NCBI GenBank assembly: GCA_020636315.1
Contig: JACJYA010000010.1
Location: forward strand, 274,029 to 338,028
Direction of reading: 5' to 3'
Length of the DNA: 64,000 bases
DNA from: Lewinellaceae bacterium
Lineage (GTDB): Bacteria > Bacteroidota > Bacteroidia > Chitinophagales > Saprospiraceae
The notes beneath the pieces are model-generated. The model had not been told where the DNA came from, ran no database searches, and was given only the letters and a program-made list of their open reading frames with translations. Position 1 is the first letter of the stretch. Every line of letters begins with the position of its first letter. Positions 55,354 to 63,639 of this stretch are shown here, piece by piece. Made by a program: the position numbers and the translations under genes.

Positions 55354-56253
55354 CTAAGGCAAAGTTTTGCCACGCCTGATTTTCAACCGGCGCTTTTTCA
55401 TCTTCTGTTTGTAGAGAATATTCCCCTCGGAGGCGATCCAAACGGAATCGGGATCGATATAATCCAGTGCTTCATACTGGGTAGGCAAGATGCACCGCAC
55501 TCCCTTACGCCTCTTCAGGTTTCCCTCGAAAAAGTCCGTTCCGGAAAAATCCGTCAGAACAAAAATATCGGCCGGGGTGATTGGGATAAACCCCAAAAAG
55601 AGCTTGAACCGGTAAGCCAGCAGGGCAACACTCCGGCCGTCCGGGCTGATGGCAGCGGCAGTGGTTACTCTCTTCTTCAGATACAGGCTGTCCCGGAGCA
55701 CTGCTTCACAGACTCCGGGAGCGGCGGGAAGGACATAATGTTTGGTGTAATAGTTTCCTTTACTCATCTGGTTTTTGGAAAAAAGGTGAAGGCTGTCCTG
55801 AAACCAGAAGAAACCCTCCATGTCAAAATTCTGCCTCTCCGGTTCCGGCGGAAACTCCTGCTGGTCAGGATATTGGAAACGGATAGAATCCAGTTGGCCC
55901 GAAGCGGGCCTGTAGATGTAGATGGCCAGGTCCTTTCTTTGATTGTTGTTGTTACCGAAATCACCAATATAGAAATTGCCTTTATCATCAGCAGTCAGAT
56001 CCTCCCAATCCCGGTTGGCAGCCCCCGGCACCGTTCCTCTCCAAAGCAGTTCTCCCCTGCTGTTGGTAAGGAATAGTTCCGCAGGGTGCCCGCCGTCATT
56101 GTGCCACCAAAGGCTGTCCGGAGAAGCAACGTATAATCCGGAAACTTCTGGGAGCTCATTGGGAAGTTTGTATTTTTTCTTTTTGAGAAAATTTTGACTG
56201 AGTAAAGGTAAGCTAAGAAATAGCAGTAATGTAATAATGAGATTTCGCTTCAT
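55354..56253 (-). CDS. Secreted propeller-like protein
   Basis: A 299-residue exported protein started at MKRNLIITLLLFLSLPLLSQ (signal peptide); a frame from 56301 adds 16 non-native residues. The repeats ELPEVSGLYVASPDSLWWHNDGG, RDWEDLTADDKGNFYIGDFGNN and FDMEGFFWFQDSLHLFSKN are typical of beta-propeller proteins of Bacteroidota that score low against named families. Function unknown. Convergent with the barrel gene. Confidence 0.82.
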   Translation of the reverse strand: MKRNLIITLLLFLSLPLLSQNFLKKKKYKLPNELPEVSGLYVASPDSLWWHNDGGHPAELFLTNSRGELLWRGTVPGAANRDWEDLTADDKGNFYIGDFGNNNNQRKDLAIYIYRPASGQLDSIRFQYPDQQEFPPEPERQNFDMEGFFWFQDSLHLFSKNQMSKGNYYTKHYVLPAAPGVCEAVLRDSLYLKKRVTTAAAISPDGRSVALLAYRFKLFLGFIPITPADIFVLTDFSGTDFFEGNLKRRKGVRCILPTQYEALDYIDPDSVWIASEGNILYKQKMKKRRLKIRRGKTLP

Positions 56254-56439
56254 CCGGATAAATTTTAGTCTTGGGAACCTCTGATGTCCTGAATATTTCA
56301 AAATGCGAAGCTAAAGAAAATCCTGGCAACCGGATAGCGGGAATACCCTACCCGATTCCAGGTATTTTATCCTTATGGCCTTTCTCCCGCTTGCCATTTT
56401 CCTCAAAAAGGAGCACATTGCATGACATCTTAATATTTT

Positions 56440-56523
56440 ATGCATCTTTATTCGGTTCATACCATCGCTATTATTTCTGTAGTCGTGATCATTACCCCAC
56501 CGCTACCGGGAGCATGGTGTTGA
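56440..56523 (+). CDS. Ile/Val-rich leader peptide of the ilv operon
   Basis: A 27-codon frame whose centre reads HTIAIISVVVIITPP (residues 7-21): nine of eleven residues from 9 to 18 are Ile or Val, or their companions, using ATC, ATT, GTA, GTC and GTG codons. It is followed 25 nt later by a rho-independent terminator and then by ilvD-ilvB-ilvN. The core resembles that of the E. coli ilv leader (VISVVVIIIPP). An ATG at 56422 with an AGGAG opens only MTS before a stop, in the same frame. Ribosome stalling at Ile/Val codons would govern read-through. Confidence 0.85.
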   Translation: MHLYSVHTIAIISVVVIITPPLPGAWC

Positions 56524-56547
56524 CCTGGATGAAAGATCAGATCAAAA

Positions 56548-56580
56548 AAGCCGTTCTCCCGCGAGAGCGGCTTTTTTTTT
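56548..56580 (+). terminator. Attenuator terminator upstream of ilvD
   Basis: AAGCCGTTCTC and GAGAGCGGCTT pair around a CCGC loop, followed by nine Ts (stem 56548-56573). A competing pairing is CGGGAG (56507-56512, in the leader codons 23-25) with CTCCCG (56556-56561), a candidate antiterminator of 6 bp. Confidence 0.85.
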
Positions 56581-56747
56581 GGAATTGGCAAAAGATTGAA
56601 TGACTGGGCCTGGGGGATTAACACCTTACGGTAATCGTAAGAAAGGATCATGTAAAAAATTGAATTTCAGTAACTTAAATCAAAACACCCCGAACTAAAC
56701 ATCGTAACAATTTTCAATTTTAATTCGTTAATGCCTGAAGCCAAATT

Positions 56748-56755
56748 TACTTTTG
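56748..56755 (+). promoter_or_regulatory. Possible internal -7 box before ilvD
   Basis: TACTTTTG matches TAnnTTTG 42 nt before the ilvD start, downstream of the attenuator. If active it would give leader-independent ilv expression. No clear -33 element. Confidence 0.25.
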
Positions 56756-56796
56756 AAATCCTTACGAATTAACCAATTAGACAAAACGGCCATGAC

Positions 56797-58482
56797 ATGT
56801 CAGGACCAGAACTGAACAAATACAGCAAACGCATTACCCAGGATGACACCCTGCCCGGGGCCCAGGCCATGCTCTACGGGGTAGGCCTGAGCGAGGAAGA
56901 CATGAAAAAAGCCCAGGTGGGAATCGTCAGTACCGGATGGGAAGGCAACACCTGCAACATGCACCTCAATGGCCTGGCGGGCCAGGTAAAACAAGGCGTA
57001 CAGGATGCAGGCCTCATCGGCCTCATCTTTCACACCATTGGCGTGAGTGACGGCATGTCTATGGGCACCAGTGGCATGCGCTATTCACTTCCTTCCCGAG
57101 ACATCATTGCCGATTCGATTGAAACCGTTGCTTCAGCCCAGTGGTACGACGCGATTGCTGCTGTGGTAGGCTGCGACAAGAACATGCCGGGGGCTATGAT
57201 GGCCCTGGGCCGGCTCAACCGTCCGGCTATCCTGGTCTATGGCGGCACGATCAGCCCGGGATGTTACGGAGAGAAGGTACTGGATATCGTTTCGGCCTTC
57301 GAGGCCCTCGGCCAGCGCATAGCCGGCCAGTTGGAAGAAAAGGACTTCAAGGGGATCGTGAAAAATGCCTGCCCGGGCCCCGGCGCCTGCGGCGGAATGT
57401 ACACGGCCAACACCATGGCATCTGCCATCGAAGCTATGGGCATGAGCCTTCCTTTCAACTCCTCCTACCCCGCCAACACTCCGGAAAAAGTGACGGATAC
57501 CATGCGGGTAGGCGCCGCCATTCGGAATCTGCTGGAAAAAGACATCAAGCCCAGGGACATCATGACCCGGGAAGCGTTCGAAAATGCCCTTACGGTGATC
57601 ACCGCACTGGGCGGCTCCACCAATGCCGTCCTCCACATGATCGCCATCGCCCGGTCGGTCGGCGTCCCTTTGTCCATTGACGATTTTCAGCGCATCAGCG
57701 ATAAAACGCCCTTCCTGGCCGACCTCAAACCCAGCGGCCGCTACGTGATGGAAGACCTCTACAACGTGGGAGGGGTGCCGGCGGTAATGAAACTACTGCT
57801 GGAGGGTGGATACCTGCACGGAGGCTGCCTCACGGTGACCGGCAAAACCGTAGCGGAGAACCTGGCCGAAGTGGAAGGATTAAAAGCGGGGCAGGATGTC
57901 GTCCGCCCCTTTGACAACCCTATCAAAGAGACCGGCCACATCCAGATCCTGTACGGCAACCTGGCGGAAGGAGGCGCGGTGGCCAAGATCACCGGTAAAG
58001 AAGGAGAGATCTTTACCGGCAAGGCCCGGGTATTTGACGGTGAAGACGCGGCCAATACCGCCATCGGCAACAAGGAAGTCCAGGCCGGAGAAGTGGCCGT
58101 CATCCGGTACTGCGGCCCCAGGGGCGCGCCGGGCATGCCGGAAATGCTCAAACCCACTTCCGCCATAATGGGCGAAGGCTTGGGAAAGAAGGTCGCCCTC
58201 ATCACCGACGGGCGCTTTTCCGGAGGTACTCATGGTTTTGTCGTCGGGCACATCACTCCGGAAGCCCAGGACGGAGGGCTGATCGCCCTTTTGCGGAACG
58301 GAGACCAGATCACCATTGACGCCGTCAGCAATACCCTTACCGCTCACCTGAGCGAGGAAGAGATCGCAGAGCGGAGAAAACATTGGCAAAAACCAGGCAT
58401 CAGGGCCGAAAACGGCCTGTTGCGCAAATACGCACGCACCGTATCCTCCGCCAGTGAGGGTTGTGTCACGGATGAGGTATAA
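56797..58482 (+). CDS. ilvD: Dihydroxy-acid dehydratase
   Basis: A 561-residue Fe-S enzyme that dehydrates dihydroxy-isovalerate and -methylvalerate in Val/Ile (and Leu) synthesis. Cluster ligands appear as Cys53 (EGNTCNMH), Cys126 (VGCDKNMPG) and the Cys of GPGACGGMYTANTM. The C-terminal DGRFSGGTHGFVVGHITPEAQ is the family signature. First gene of ilvDBN, downstream of the attenuator. Confidence 0.97.
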   Translation: MSGPELNKYSKRITQDDTLPGAQAMLYGVGLSEEDMKKAQVGIVSTGWEGNTCNMHLNGLAGQVKQGVQDAGLIGLIFHTIGVSDGMSMGTSGMRYSLPSRDIIADSIETVASAQWYDAIAAVVGCDKNMPGAMMALGRLNRPAILVYGGTISPGCYGEKVLDIVSAFEALGQRIAGQLEEKDFKGIVKNACPGPGACGGMYTANTMASAIEAMGMSLPFNSSYPANTPEKVTDTMRVGAAIRNLLEKDIKPRDIMTREAFENALTVITALGGSTNAVLHMIAIARSVGVPLSIDDFQRISDKTPFLADLKPSGRYVMEDLYNVGGVPAVMKLLLEGGYLHGGCLTVTGKTVAENLAEVEGLKAGQDVVRPFDNPIKETGHIQILYGNLAEGGAVAKITGKEGEIFTGKARVFDGEDAANTAIGNKEVQAGEVAVIRYCGPRGAPGMPEMLKPTSAIMGEGLGKKVALITDGRFSGGTHGFVVGHITPEAQDGGLIALLRNGDQITIDAVSNTLTAHLSEEEIAERRKHWQKPGIRAENGLLRKYARTVSSASEGCVTDEV

Positions 58483-58536
58483 CGAAATTTGTATTCAAGT
58501 TATCTTTTTTACATTAAACTCAGCAAGCATAAGATC

Positions 58537-60282
58537 ATGAAACAGGAGAATCAGGAACATAGTGAACAAGCGGCGGTAGCGACAAAGGCCAAGGAGAAGA
58601 TCACCGGAGCGGAAGCCGTTCTGCGTTGCCTGCTCGAAGAGAAAGTAGATACGATCTTCGGCTATCCGGGCGGTGCGATCATGCCGGTGTATGATGCATT
58701 GTATCATTACCAGGACCGGCTGCGCCACGTCCTGCCGCGGCACGAGCAGGGGGCTGTCCATGCCGCTGAAGGATATGCCCGGGTAACCCGCAGGACCGGC
58801 GTCTGTATGGCCACCTCCGGCCCCGGCGCCACCAACCTGATCACCGGGCTGGGTGACGCCATGCTCGACTCTACGCCCCTGGTATGCATAACCGGGCAGG
58901 TGTTTTACAAACTGTTGGGATCCGATGCTTTCCAGGAAACGGATGTCATCAACTGCACCATGCCGGTCACCAAGTGGAATTATCAGATCACCCGCGCCGA
59001 AGAGATCCCGGAAGTGTTTGCCAAGGCCTTCTTCGTGGCCAATTCAGGCCGGCCCGGGCCGGTGGTCATTGACATCACCAAGAATGCACAGCTTGAGGAA
59101 CTGGAGTTCGAATACCACTCCCGGCCATTTATCCGTTCCTATACCCCCTTCCCGAAACCAGACCCCGAATTGCTGCAGGAAGCCGCCAACCTGATCAACC
59201 AGGCCGAAAAGCCGATGATCCTCGCCGGCCACGGCATACAGATCGCCCATGCCCAGGAAGATTTCCGCGCCTTTGTGGAAAAAACGGGGATACCCCTGGC
59301 ATGCACCATCCACGGGCTTTCCACCATTCCATCGGACCACCCCCTGCACATGGGTATGCTGGGCATGCACGGCAATTACGCCCCCAACGTCATGCAAAAC
59401 CGCTGTGATGTCCTCATCGCCATCGGCATGCGATTCGACGACCGCGTGACCGGCAACCTGGAGAAATACGCCAAGCAGGCCAAAGTCATCCACATCGAGA
59501 TCGACCAGTCGGAGATCAATAAGAACGTACACGCTCATGTGCCCATTCTTTCGGATGCCCGGCTGGCATTGCAACGCCTCCTTCCGCTGGTTAAGGAAAA
59601 GTCTTACCCGGAATGGACGGCCGCCTTCCGGGAAATGTACCAGACAGAGTACGAAAAGGTGATCAGAAAGGACCTCAACCCAACCCCGGAAGGCCACATC
59701 AAAATGGGGATGGCGATCCGCGAGGTTTCCAACCAGACCGGGGGCATGGCTATTGTTGCCACCGATGTGGGCCAGCACCAGATGGCCGCTGCCCGCTATT
59801 ACGAATACAAAAGCACCAACCAGTGGGTGTCTTCGGGCGGCGCCGGCACTATGGGCTACGGATTGCCCGCCGCCTTCGGCGCCAAGATGGCCCAACCGGA
59901 CAAAGAAGTCGTCGCTTTTGTCGGCGACGGCGGTTTCCAGATGACCATCCAGGAGCTGGGGCTGTGCGCCCAGTGGCATGTCGGTGTAAAGATTGTTTTG
60001 CTGGATAACAACTACCTCGGTATGGTCCGGCAATGGCAACAACTCTTTTTCGATCGCCGCTATTCGTCTGTCGAGCTTCAGAACCCTGATTTCATTAAGA
60101 TCGCAGAAGGTTTCGGCGTCCCGGGCAAATCCATCGAAAAACCCGAAGAACTCAAAGGCGCCATTGCCGAAATGCTGGCCCATGATGGCCCTTACCTGCT
60201 GCACATCCGGGTGGAGAAGGAGGAGAATATCTTCCCCATGGTGCAGAGCGGAGCGGCAGTGGATGAGATCGTGCTGGAGTAA
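58537..60282 (+). CDS. ilvB: Acetolactate synthase large subunit
   Basis: A 581-residue thiamine-diphosphate enzyme, started at MKQENQEHSEQ (the frame is open to 58489). TPP binding at GAEAVLRCLLEEKVDTIFGYPGG, the catalytic Glu in HEQGAVHAAEGYARVTRRTGV, FAD region, and the GDG...NN motif GDGGFQMTIQELGL with LDNNYLGMVRQWQ. It condenses pyruvate for Val/Leu and 2-oxobutyrate for Ile. Confidence 0.97.
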   Translation: MKQENQEHSEQAAVATKAKEKITGAEAVLRCLLEEKVDTIFGYPGGAIMPVYDALYHYQDRLRHVLPRHEQGAVHAAEGYARVTRRTGVCMATSGPGATNLITGLGDAMLDSTPLVCITGQVFYKLLGSDAFQETDVINCTMPVTKWNYQITRAEEIPEVFAKAFFVANSGRPGPVVIDITKNAQLEELEFEYHSRPFIRSYTPFPKPDPELLQEAANLINQAEKPMILAGHGIQIAHAQEDFRAFVEKTGIPLACTIHGLSTIPSDHPLHMGMLGMHGNYAPNVMQNRCDVLIAIGMRFDDRVTGNLEKYAKQAKVIHIEIDQSEINKNVHAHVPILSDARLALQRLLPLVKEKSYPEWTAAFREMYQTEYEKVIRKDLNPTPEGHIKMGMAIREVSNQTGGMAIVATDVGQHQMAAARYYEYKSTNQWVSSGGAGTMGYGLPAAFGAKMAQPDKEVVAFVGDGGFQMTIQELGLCAQWHVGVKIVLLDNNYLGMVRQWQQLFFDRRYSSVELQNPDFIKIAEGFGVPGKSIEKPEELKGAIAEMLAHDGPYLLHIRVEKEENIFPMVQSGAAVDEIVLE

Positions 60283-60378
60283 TAAGGGGGGGGTGCTGAA
60301 TTGTTGGATTGTTGGATCGTTATTGACCAAGCACCCACAGCATTAAAATTAATTTGAGGCTTTTTCAAGCAAAAAAAC

Positions 60379-60915
60379 ATGGAAGAAAAAAAATATTATA
60401 CCATCATCGTATTCACGGAGAACCAGTCGGGCCTTCTCTCCCGGGTTGTTTCCGTATTCAGCCGCCGGCATGTCAATGTGGAGAGCCTGACCACCAGCCG
60501 GTCTTCAATGCCGGGCATTCATCGTTTCACCATCGTGGTAAACGTCGATGAGATTATGGTCCGAAAGTTGACGGCCCAGTTGGAAAAGCAGGTGGATGTG
60601 CTAAAGGCCTTCTATTACGAACCGGAGGAGATCGTCTATCAGGAGCTCGCCCTCTACAAGGTGCCTACCCACATCTTTTCCAATTCGACCAGCGTGGAAA
60701 AGCTCATCCGCTCGCACAACGCGCGCGTGCTGGAGATCGAACCGGAGTACATCGTCCTGGAAAAGACGGGGCACGAGCGGGAAACCGAAGCGTTCTTCAA
60801 GGAACTGGAAAAGATCGGGATCTACGAGTTCGTCCGCTCCGGCCGGATCGCCATCGTCAAACCGATGGAACGGCTGAACCGGTATTTGAAGTCTTTGGAG
60901 GAGGAAGCGGTTTAG
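60379..60915 (+). CDS. ilvN: Acetolactate synthase regulatory subunit
   Basis: A 178-residue small subunit. N-terminal ACT domain (YYTIIVFTENQSGLLSRVVSVFSRRHVNVESLTTS), then the C-terminal IlvN domain (ELALYKVPTH, EKTGHERETEAFFKELE). It gives Val feedback and raises activity of the large subunit. ilvC does not follow; the operon is cut off by the heptamer array immediately after the stop. Confidence 0.95.
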   Translation: MEEKKYYTIIVFTENQSGLLSRVVSVFSRRHVNVESLTTSRSSMPGIHRFTIVVNVDEIMVRKLTAQLEKQVDVLKAFYYEPEEIVYQELALYKVPTHIFSNSTSVEKLIRSHNARVLEIEPEYIVLEKTGHERETEAFFKELEKIGIYEFVRSGRIAIVKPMERLNRYLKSLEEEAV

Positions 60916-61083
60916 GGAAGTGGGAAGGCGGAAGGCGGAAGTGGGAAATCGGAAGGCGGAAGGCGGAAGGCGGAAGTGGGAAGGCGGAAGGCGGAAGGCG
61001 GAAATCGGAAATCGGAAATCGGAAGGCGGAAGGCGGAAATCGGAAATCGGAAATCGGAAATCGGAAGGCGGAAGGCGGAAGAT
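60916..61083. repeat. Perfect-length array of 24 heptamers (GGAAnnn)
   Basis: 168 bp made of exactly 24 units of 7 bp, all beginning GGAA and ending GGC, ATC or GTG (last GAT): 13 GGC, 7 ATC, 3 GTG and 1 GAT by my count. It starts 1 nt after the ilvN stop. Longer periods are visible (the GGC-GGC-GGC blocks alternate with runs of ATC). The arrangement resembles the short tandemly repeated repetitive heptamers known from cyanobacteria. Confidence 0.95.
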
Positions 61084-61117
61084 AAGGGTTTAAAAACCAT
61101 TCATGCATTTAGGAATA

Positions 61118-61489
61118 ATGGAAATATTTGACCCTGAAAAGCCCTACGATCTTGACAAGCGAATAAGGGCATTTGTGCTGGAAATATTCGAATTTGTTGA
61201 GGGCTTGCCCAACAATTCCGCGGGAAGAAATGTCCGAAACCAGTTGGTACGCTGTGCTTCTTCGGTTGGATCCAATTACCGGGCTGCAAGGCGAGGGCGT
61301 TCCAATAAAGAGTACATAGCAAAGCTGGGAATTTGCGAAGAAGAAGGCGACGAATCATGCTATTGGCTGGAATTGTGCATCGATGCTAAATGGAATGTAG
61401 AAAAGAAAGCCGAACCATTGCTAAAAGAGGCAAATGAGATTACTGCAATTATAGTTTATCTCATTAAGAAAGCAAAAGGAAGGCTCTAA
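61118..61489 (+). CDS. Four-helix-bundle (S23-type) protein
   Basis: A 123-residue protein of the family of 23S rRNA intervening-sequence and Avd-like four-helix bundles. It has LDKRIRAFVLEIFEFVEGLP, GRNVRNQLVRCASSVGSNYRAARRGRSNKEYIAKL, EEEGDESCYWLEL and a C-terminal EANEITAIIVYLIKKAKGRL. A start at 61103 adds five residues. Flanked on both sides by heptamer repeats, between ilvN and ung, which suggests it moved in as a module. Molecular role unknown. Confidence 0.9.
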   Translation: MEIFDPEKPYDLDKRIRAFVLEIFEFVEGLPNNSAGRNVRNQLVRCASSVGSNYRAARRGRSNKEYIAKLGICEEEGDESCYWLELCIDAKWNVEKKAEPLLKEANEITAIIVYLIKKAKGRL

Positions 61490-61490
61490 G

Positions 61491-61544
61491 GGAATCGGAA
61501 GCTGGATAGGCTGCCAATTTTCCCACTTCCGACTTCCGAATTCC
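61491..61544. repeat. Degenerate heptamers flanking a convergent junction
   Basis: Plus-strand units (ggaatc, ggaagct from 61492) and minus-strand units (cacttcc, gacttcc, gaattcc at 61524-61544) sit between the four-helix-bundle stop and the ung stop. The inverted arrangement, as at 53093-53158, could form a bidirectional terminator. Confidence 0.65.
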
Positions 61545-61551
61545 GACTTAA

Positions 61552-62223
61552 CTACAGTTTCCAATCCACCGGTTCTTTACCCTGTTTTTTCAGGTATTCA
61601 TTCGCTTTGGAAAAATGGCGGGAGCCAAAATAGGCGCCGCCGGCCAGCGGTGAAGGGTGGGCTGCTTCCAGCACCAGGTGCTTGCCTGTATCGATGAGCT
61701 GCTTCTTCTGGCGGGCAAACCCTCCCCACAACATAAACACCAGCCCCTGCCTTTCCTCAGACAAGCGGCGGATAACCGCATCGGTGAAGGTTTGCCAGCC
61801 GATCTTCTGGTGAGAACGGGGTTTATTGCGTTCTACCGTGAGCATGGCGTTGAGGAGGAATACCCCCTGCTCCGCCCAGTGGGTGAGGTCGCCGTGGTTG
61901 GGAATAGAAATGCCCAGGTCGTCGTGAAGCTCTTTGTAGATGTTTTTCAGGGATGGTGGTATGCGAACTCCTTTGGGCACCGAGAAGGACAACCCCATGG
62001 CCTCGCCGGGGTTGTGATAGGGATCCTGCCCGAGGATGACGACTTTCACCTTTTCGAAAGGCGTGGTATTGAAGGCGTTAAAGATCAGAGAGCCGGGCGG
62101 GTAGATCGTTTTGCCATTGGCCTTTTCCTTGCGGAGGAAAGTGGCCAGGCTTTGAAAATAAGGTTGGCCGAATTCGTTCTTAAGGGCTTCTTTCCAGCTC
62201 TCTTCGATCTTGACGTTGCTCAT
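61552..62223 (-). CDS. ung: Uracil-DNA glycosylase
   Basis: A 223-residue family 1 enzyme. Motif VVILGQDPYHNPGEAMGLSFSV has the catalytic Asp67 (GQDPYH at 65-70); LLNAMLTV and HPSPLAGG provide the remaining signature with the catalytic His. Length agrees with bacterial Ung. It removes uracil from DNA. Confidence 0.97.
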   Translation of the reverse strand: MSNVKIEESWKEALKNEFGQPYFQSLATFLRKEKANGKTIYPPGSLIFNAFNTTPFEKVKVVILGQDPYHNPGEAMGLSFSVPKGVRIPPSLKNIYKELHDDLGISIPNHGDLTHWAEQGVFLLNAMLTVERNKPRSHQKIGWQTFTDAVIRRLSEERQGLVFMLWGGFARQKKQLIDTGKHLVLEAAHPSPLAGGAYFGSRHFSKANEYLKKQGKEPVDWKL

Positions 62224-62341
62224 TGGGTGAGTGAGTTATTGGTTGCCTGGTTTCCCGAAGTCATTAACTGGGGTAAAAATAAGTTTTTCTTGCGAAAAGA
62301 ACGATCGACCGACAACCAACATCTGCCGGTGAGGCTCCTCC

Positions 62342-63262
62342 CTAGTGCATGCCTTCTGAAAAGGGCGCCTTTTTCGTAGCCAGTTGTAATAGCTTTTCCA
62401 GGGAAGCCTCCAGCAGGGTGCGCTGGGTCCACAGCAGGTCGTGTTTGCTGCCGGGCAGCATCTGCATTTCCAGGTAAGAAGCGTTGACCAGCCGTTCTTT
62501 GGCGTAGAAGGCATTCTGAGGGTAGATGAGCCGGTCGGCACTGCCGTGCAGTACGATAGCCGCGGCGCGGATACGCCCCCAGAGATTAGCCATGGAATCC
62601 AGCTGTATTTTATGAGATAGTTTTTCCTGGTTGGCCACGTGGATGGAACCCGGCAGCATCCACCGCAGAAGAAAATGCTCTGTTATGTAAGAAAAATCAT
62701 AGGTTTTTTCCTCTCCCGGCGCCACGGAAGCCGATTGTAGGAGCAGGCCGTCCACCAGCTTCGGGAAGTCCATGGCGATGCGCGCCGCCACCGTACCACC
62801 ATAACTCGAGCCGTGCAGAATGACGGCAGGATGATGCCCCCGCTTCTCCCGGATGATACCCGCAATGAGTTCCGCCTGCTTTTTCACCGAAGTCTCCGGT
62901 TCCCCGTATCCCGAGTACCCATAACCGGGGCGGTCCACCGCCATCAGCTTGGCCTTGGCCAGCAAGGTGCTGTCGCGCAGAAAGCCCTTCCAGAAAGACG
63001 AAGAACTCGGCGCCCCGTGGATGAAGACGATCAGCGGCAGGGAATCGTTGCCGATCTCCAGGTAGCGGACCTTCCGGCCGTCAACCTCGTAGTAATCAAA
63101 GGTTGCCTGATATCCAAAAGGGTTTTCGGAAAGGATGTGCTGGAACGTCTCAGTGCTGATGCGCATCTCCATAAAATCATACGCATACAGGAAGAACAGC
63201 AAAGCAGCAATAGAAAAGTAGGTTCGCTTTTTGCGAAAAAGGCGGTAAACAATTTTGCTCAT
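62342..63262 (-). CDS. Alpha/beta hydrolase
   Basis: A 306-residue hydrolase started at MSKIVYRLFRKKRTYFSIAALLFFLYAYDF, giving an N-terminal membrane anchor; the longer frame from 63376 adds 38 non-native residues. Core motifs: VFIHGAPSSSSFW (oxyanion loop), VDRPGYGYSGYG, VILHGSSYGGTVA (nucleophile Ser in GSSYGG), and a C-terminal GSKHDLLWTQ with the catalytic His. Substrate unknown. Confidence 0.9.
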   Translation of the reverse strand: MSKIVYRLFRKKRTYFSIAALLFFLYAYDFMEMRISTETFQHILSENPFGYQATFDYYEVDGRKVRYLEIGNDSLPLIVFIHGAPSSSSFWKGFLRDSTLLAKAKLMAVDRPGYGYSGYGEPETSVKKQAELIAGIIREKRGHHPAVILHGSSYGGTVAARIAMDFPKLVDGLLLQSASVAPGEEKTYDFSYITEHFLLRWMLPGSIHVANQEKLSHKIQLDSMANLWGRIRAAAIVLHGSADRLIYPQNAFYAKERLVNASYLEMQMLPGSKHDLLWTQRTLLEASLEKLLQLATKKAPFSEGMH

Positions 63263-63639
63263 GGGAGGCCAATTTATAAGTGTCTTTATTAGAACGCAAA
63301 GGCGGGAGGAATTGTTGATGGGAAAACAAGCCGTTGATGGTTGACCGTTGCCGGCCCCTGGTTCAGGCCCGCTCACGGAGCCTGGAACTGACCGGTATGC
63401 CTTCTCCCAGGTTTCCCCTACCCTTTTTTGTTTGAACGATTCTTTCAGTGGATGGGTTACAGGTAAGAATGCAGTAATTTACCGGACTGGGTTGTAAAGC
63501 TGTGGTAAAAGGTTTATTTTTGCGTGGCCTTAACGAAGGCTACATCAGGAAGCGCGATTTCGAAATTTTTCATCCCACTCCGGAAAAGCCTTTTTGGAGC
63601 CCTTTCCGATTTCCGAATTCGATCTTCCGATTTCTATTT
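63263..63639. other. Intergenic region before the tRNA
   Basis: No gene is supported. Degenerate heptamers at 63605-63634 lie just ahead of the tRNA. Plus-strand frames here (for example 63502-63696) read into the tRNA and are spurious. Confidence 0.5.
63605..63634. repeat. Degenerate GGAAnnn heptamers ahead of the tRNA
   Basis: On the minus strand the units GGAAGAT, CGAATTC, GGAAATC and GGAAAGG are visible, ending 5 nt before the tRNA. Same family as the array at 60916. Confidence 0.6.

Noticed and set aside
56271..56603. 110-codon plus-strand frame across the ilv leader
   Set aside because: Low-complexity, no family, out of frame with the Ile/Val leader, and it runs through the terminator.
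60916..61083. CRISPR array
   Set aside because: Units are 7 bp without spacers.
60857..61108. Minus-strand frames of 60-80 codons rich in FRFPISDFR repeats across the heptamer array
   Set aside because: They are translations of the 7-bp DNA repeat, with a 7-codon period that follows from the DNA period; no start context or homology supports them.
61118..61489. Avd-like accessory protein of a diversity-generating retroelement
   Set aside because: No reverse transcriptase, template repeat or variable target gene is nearby.
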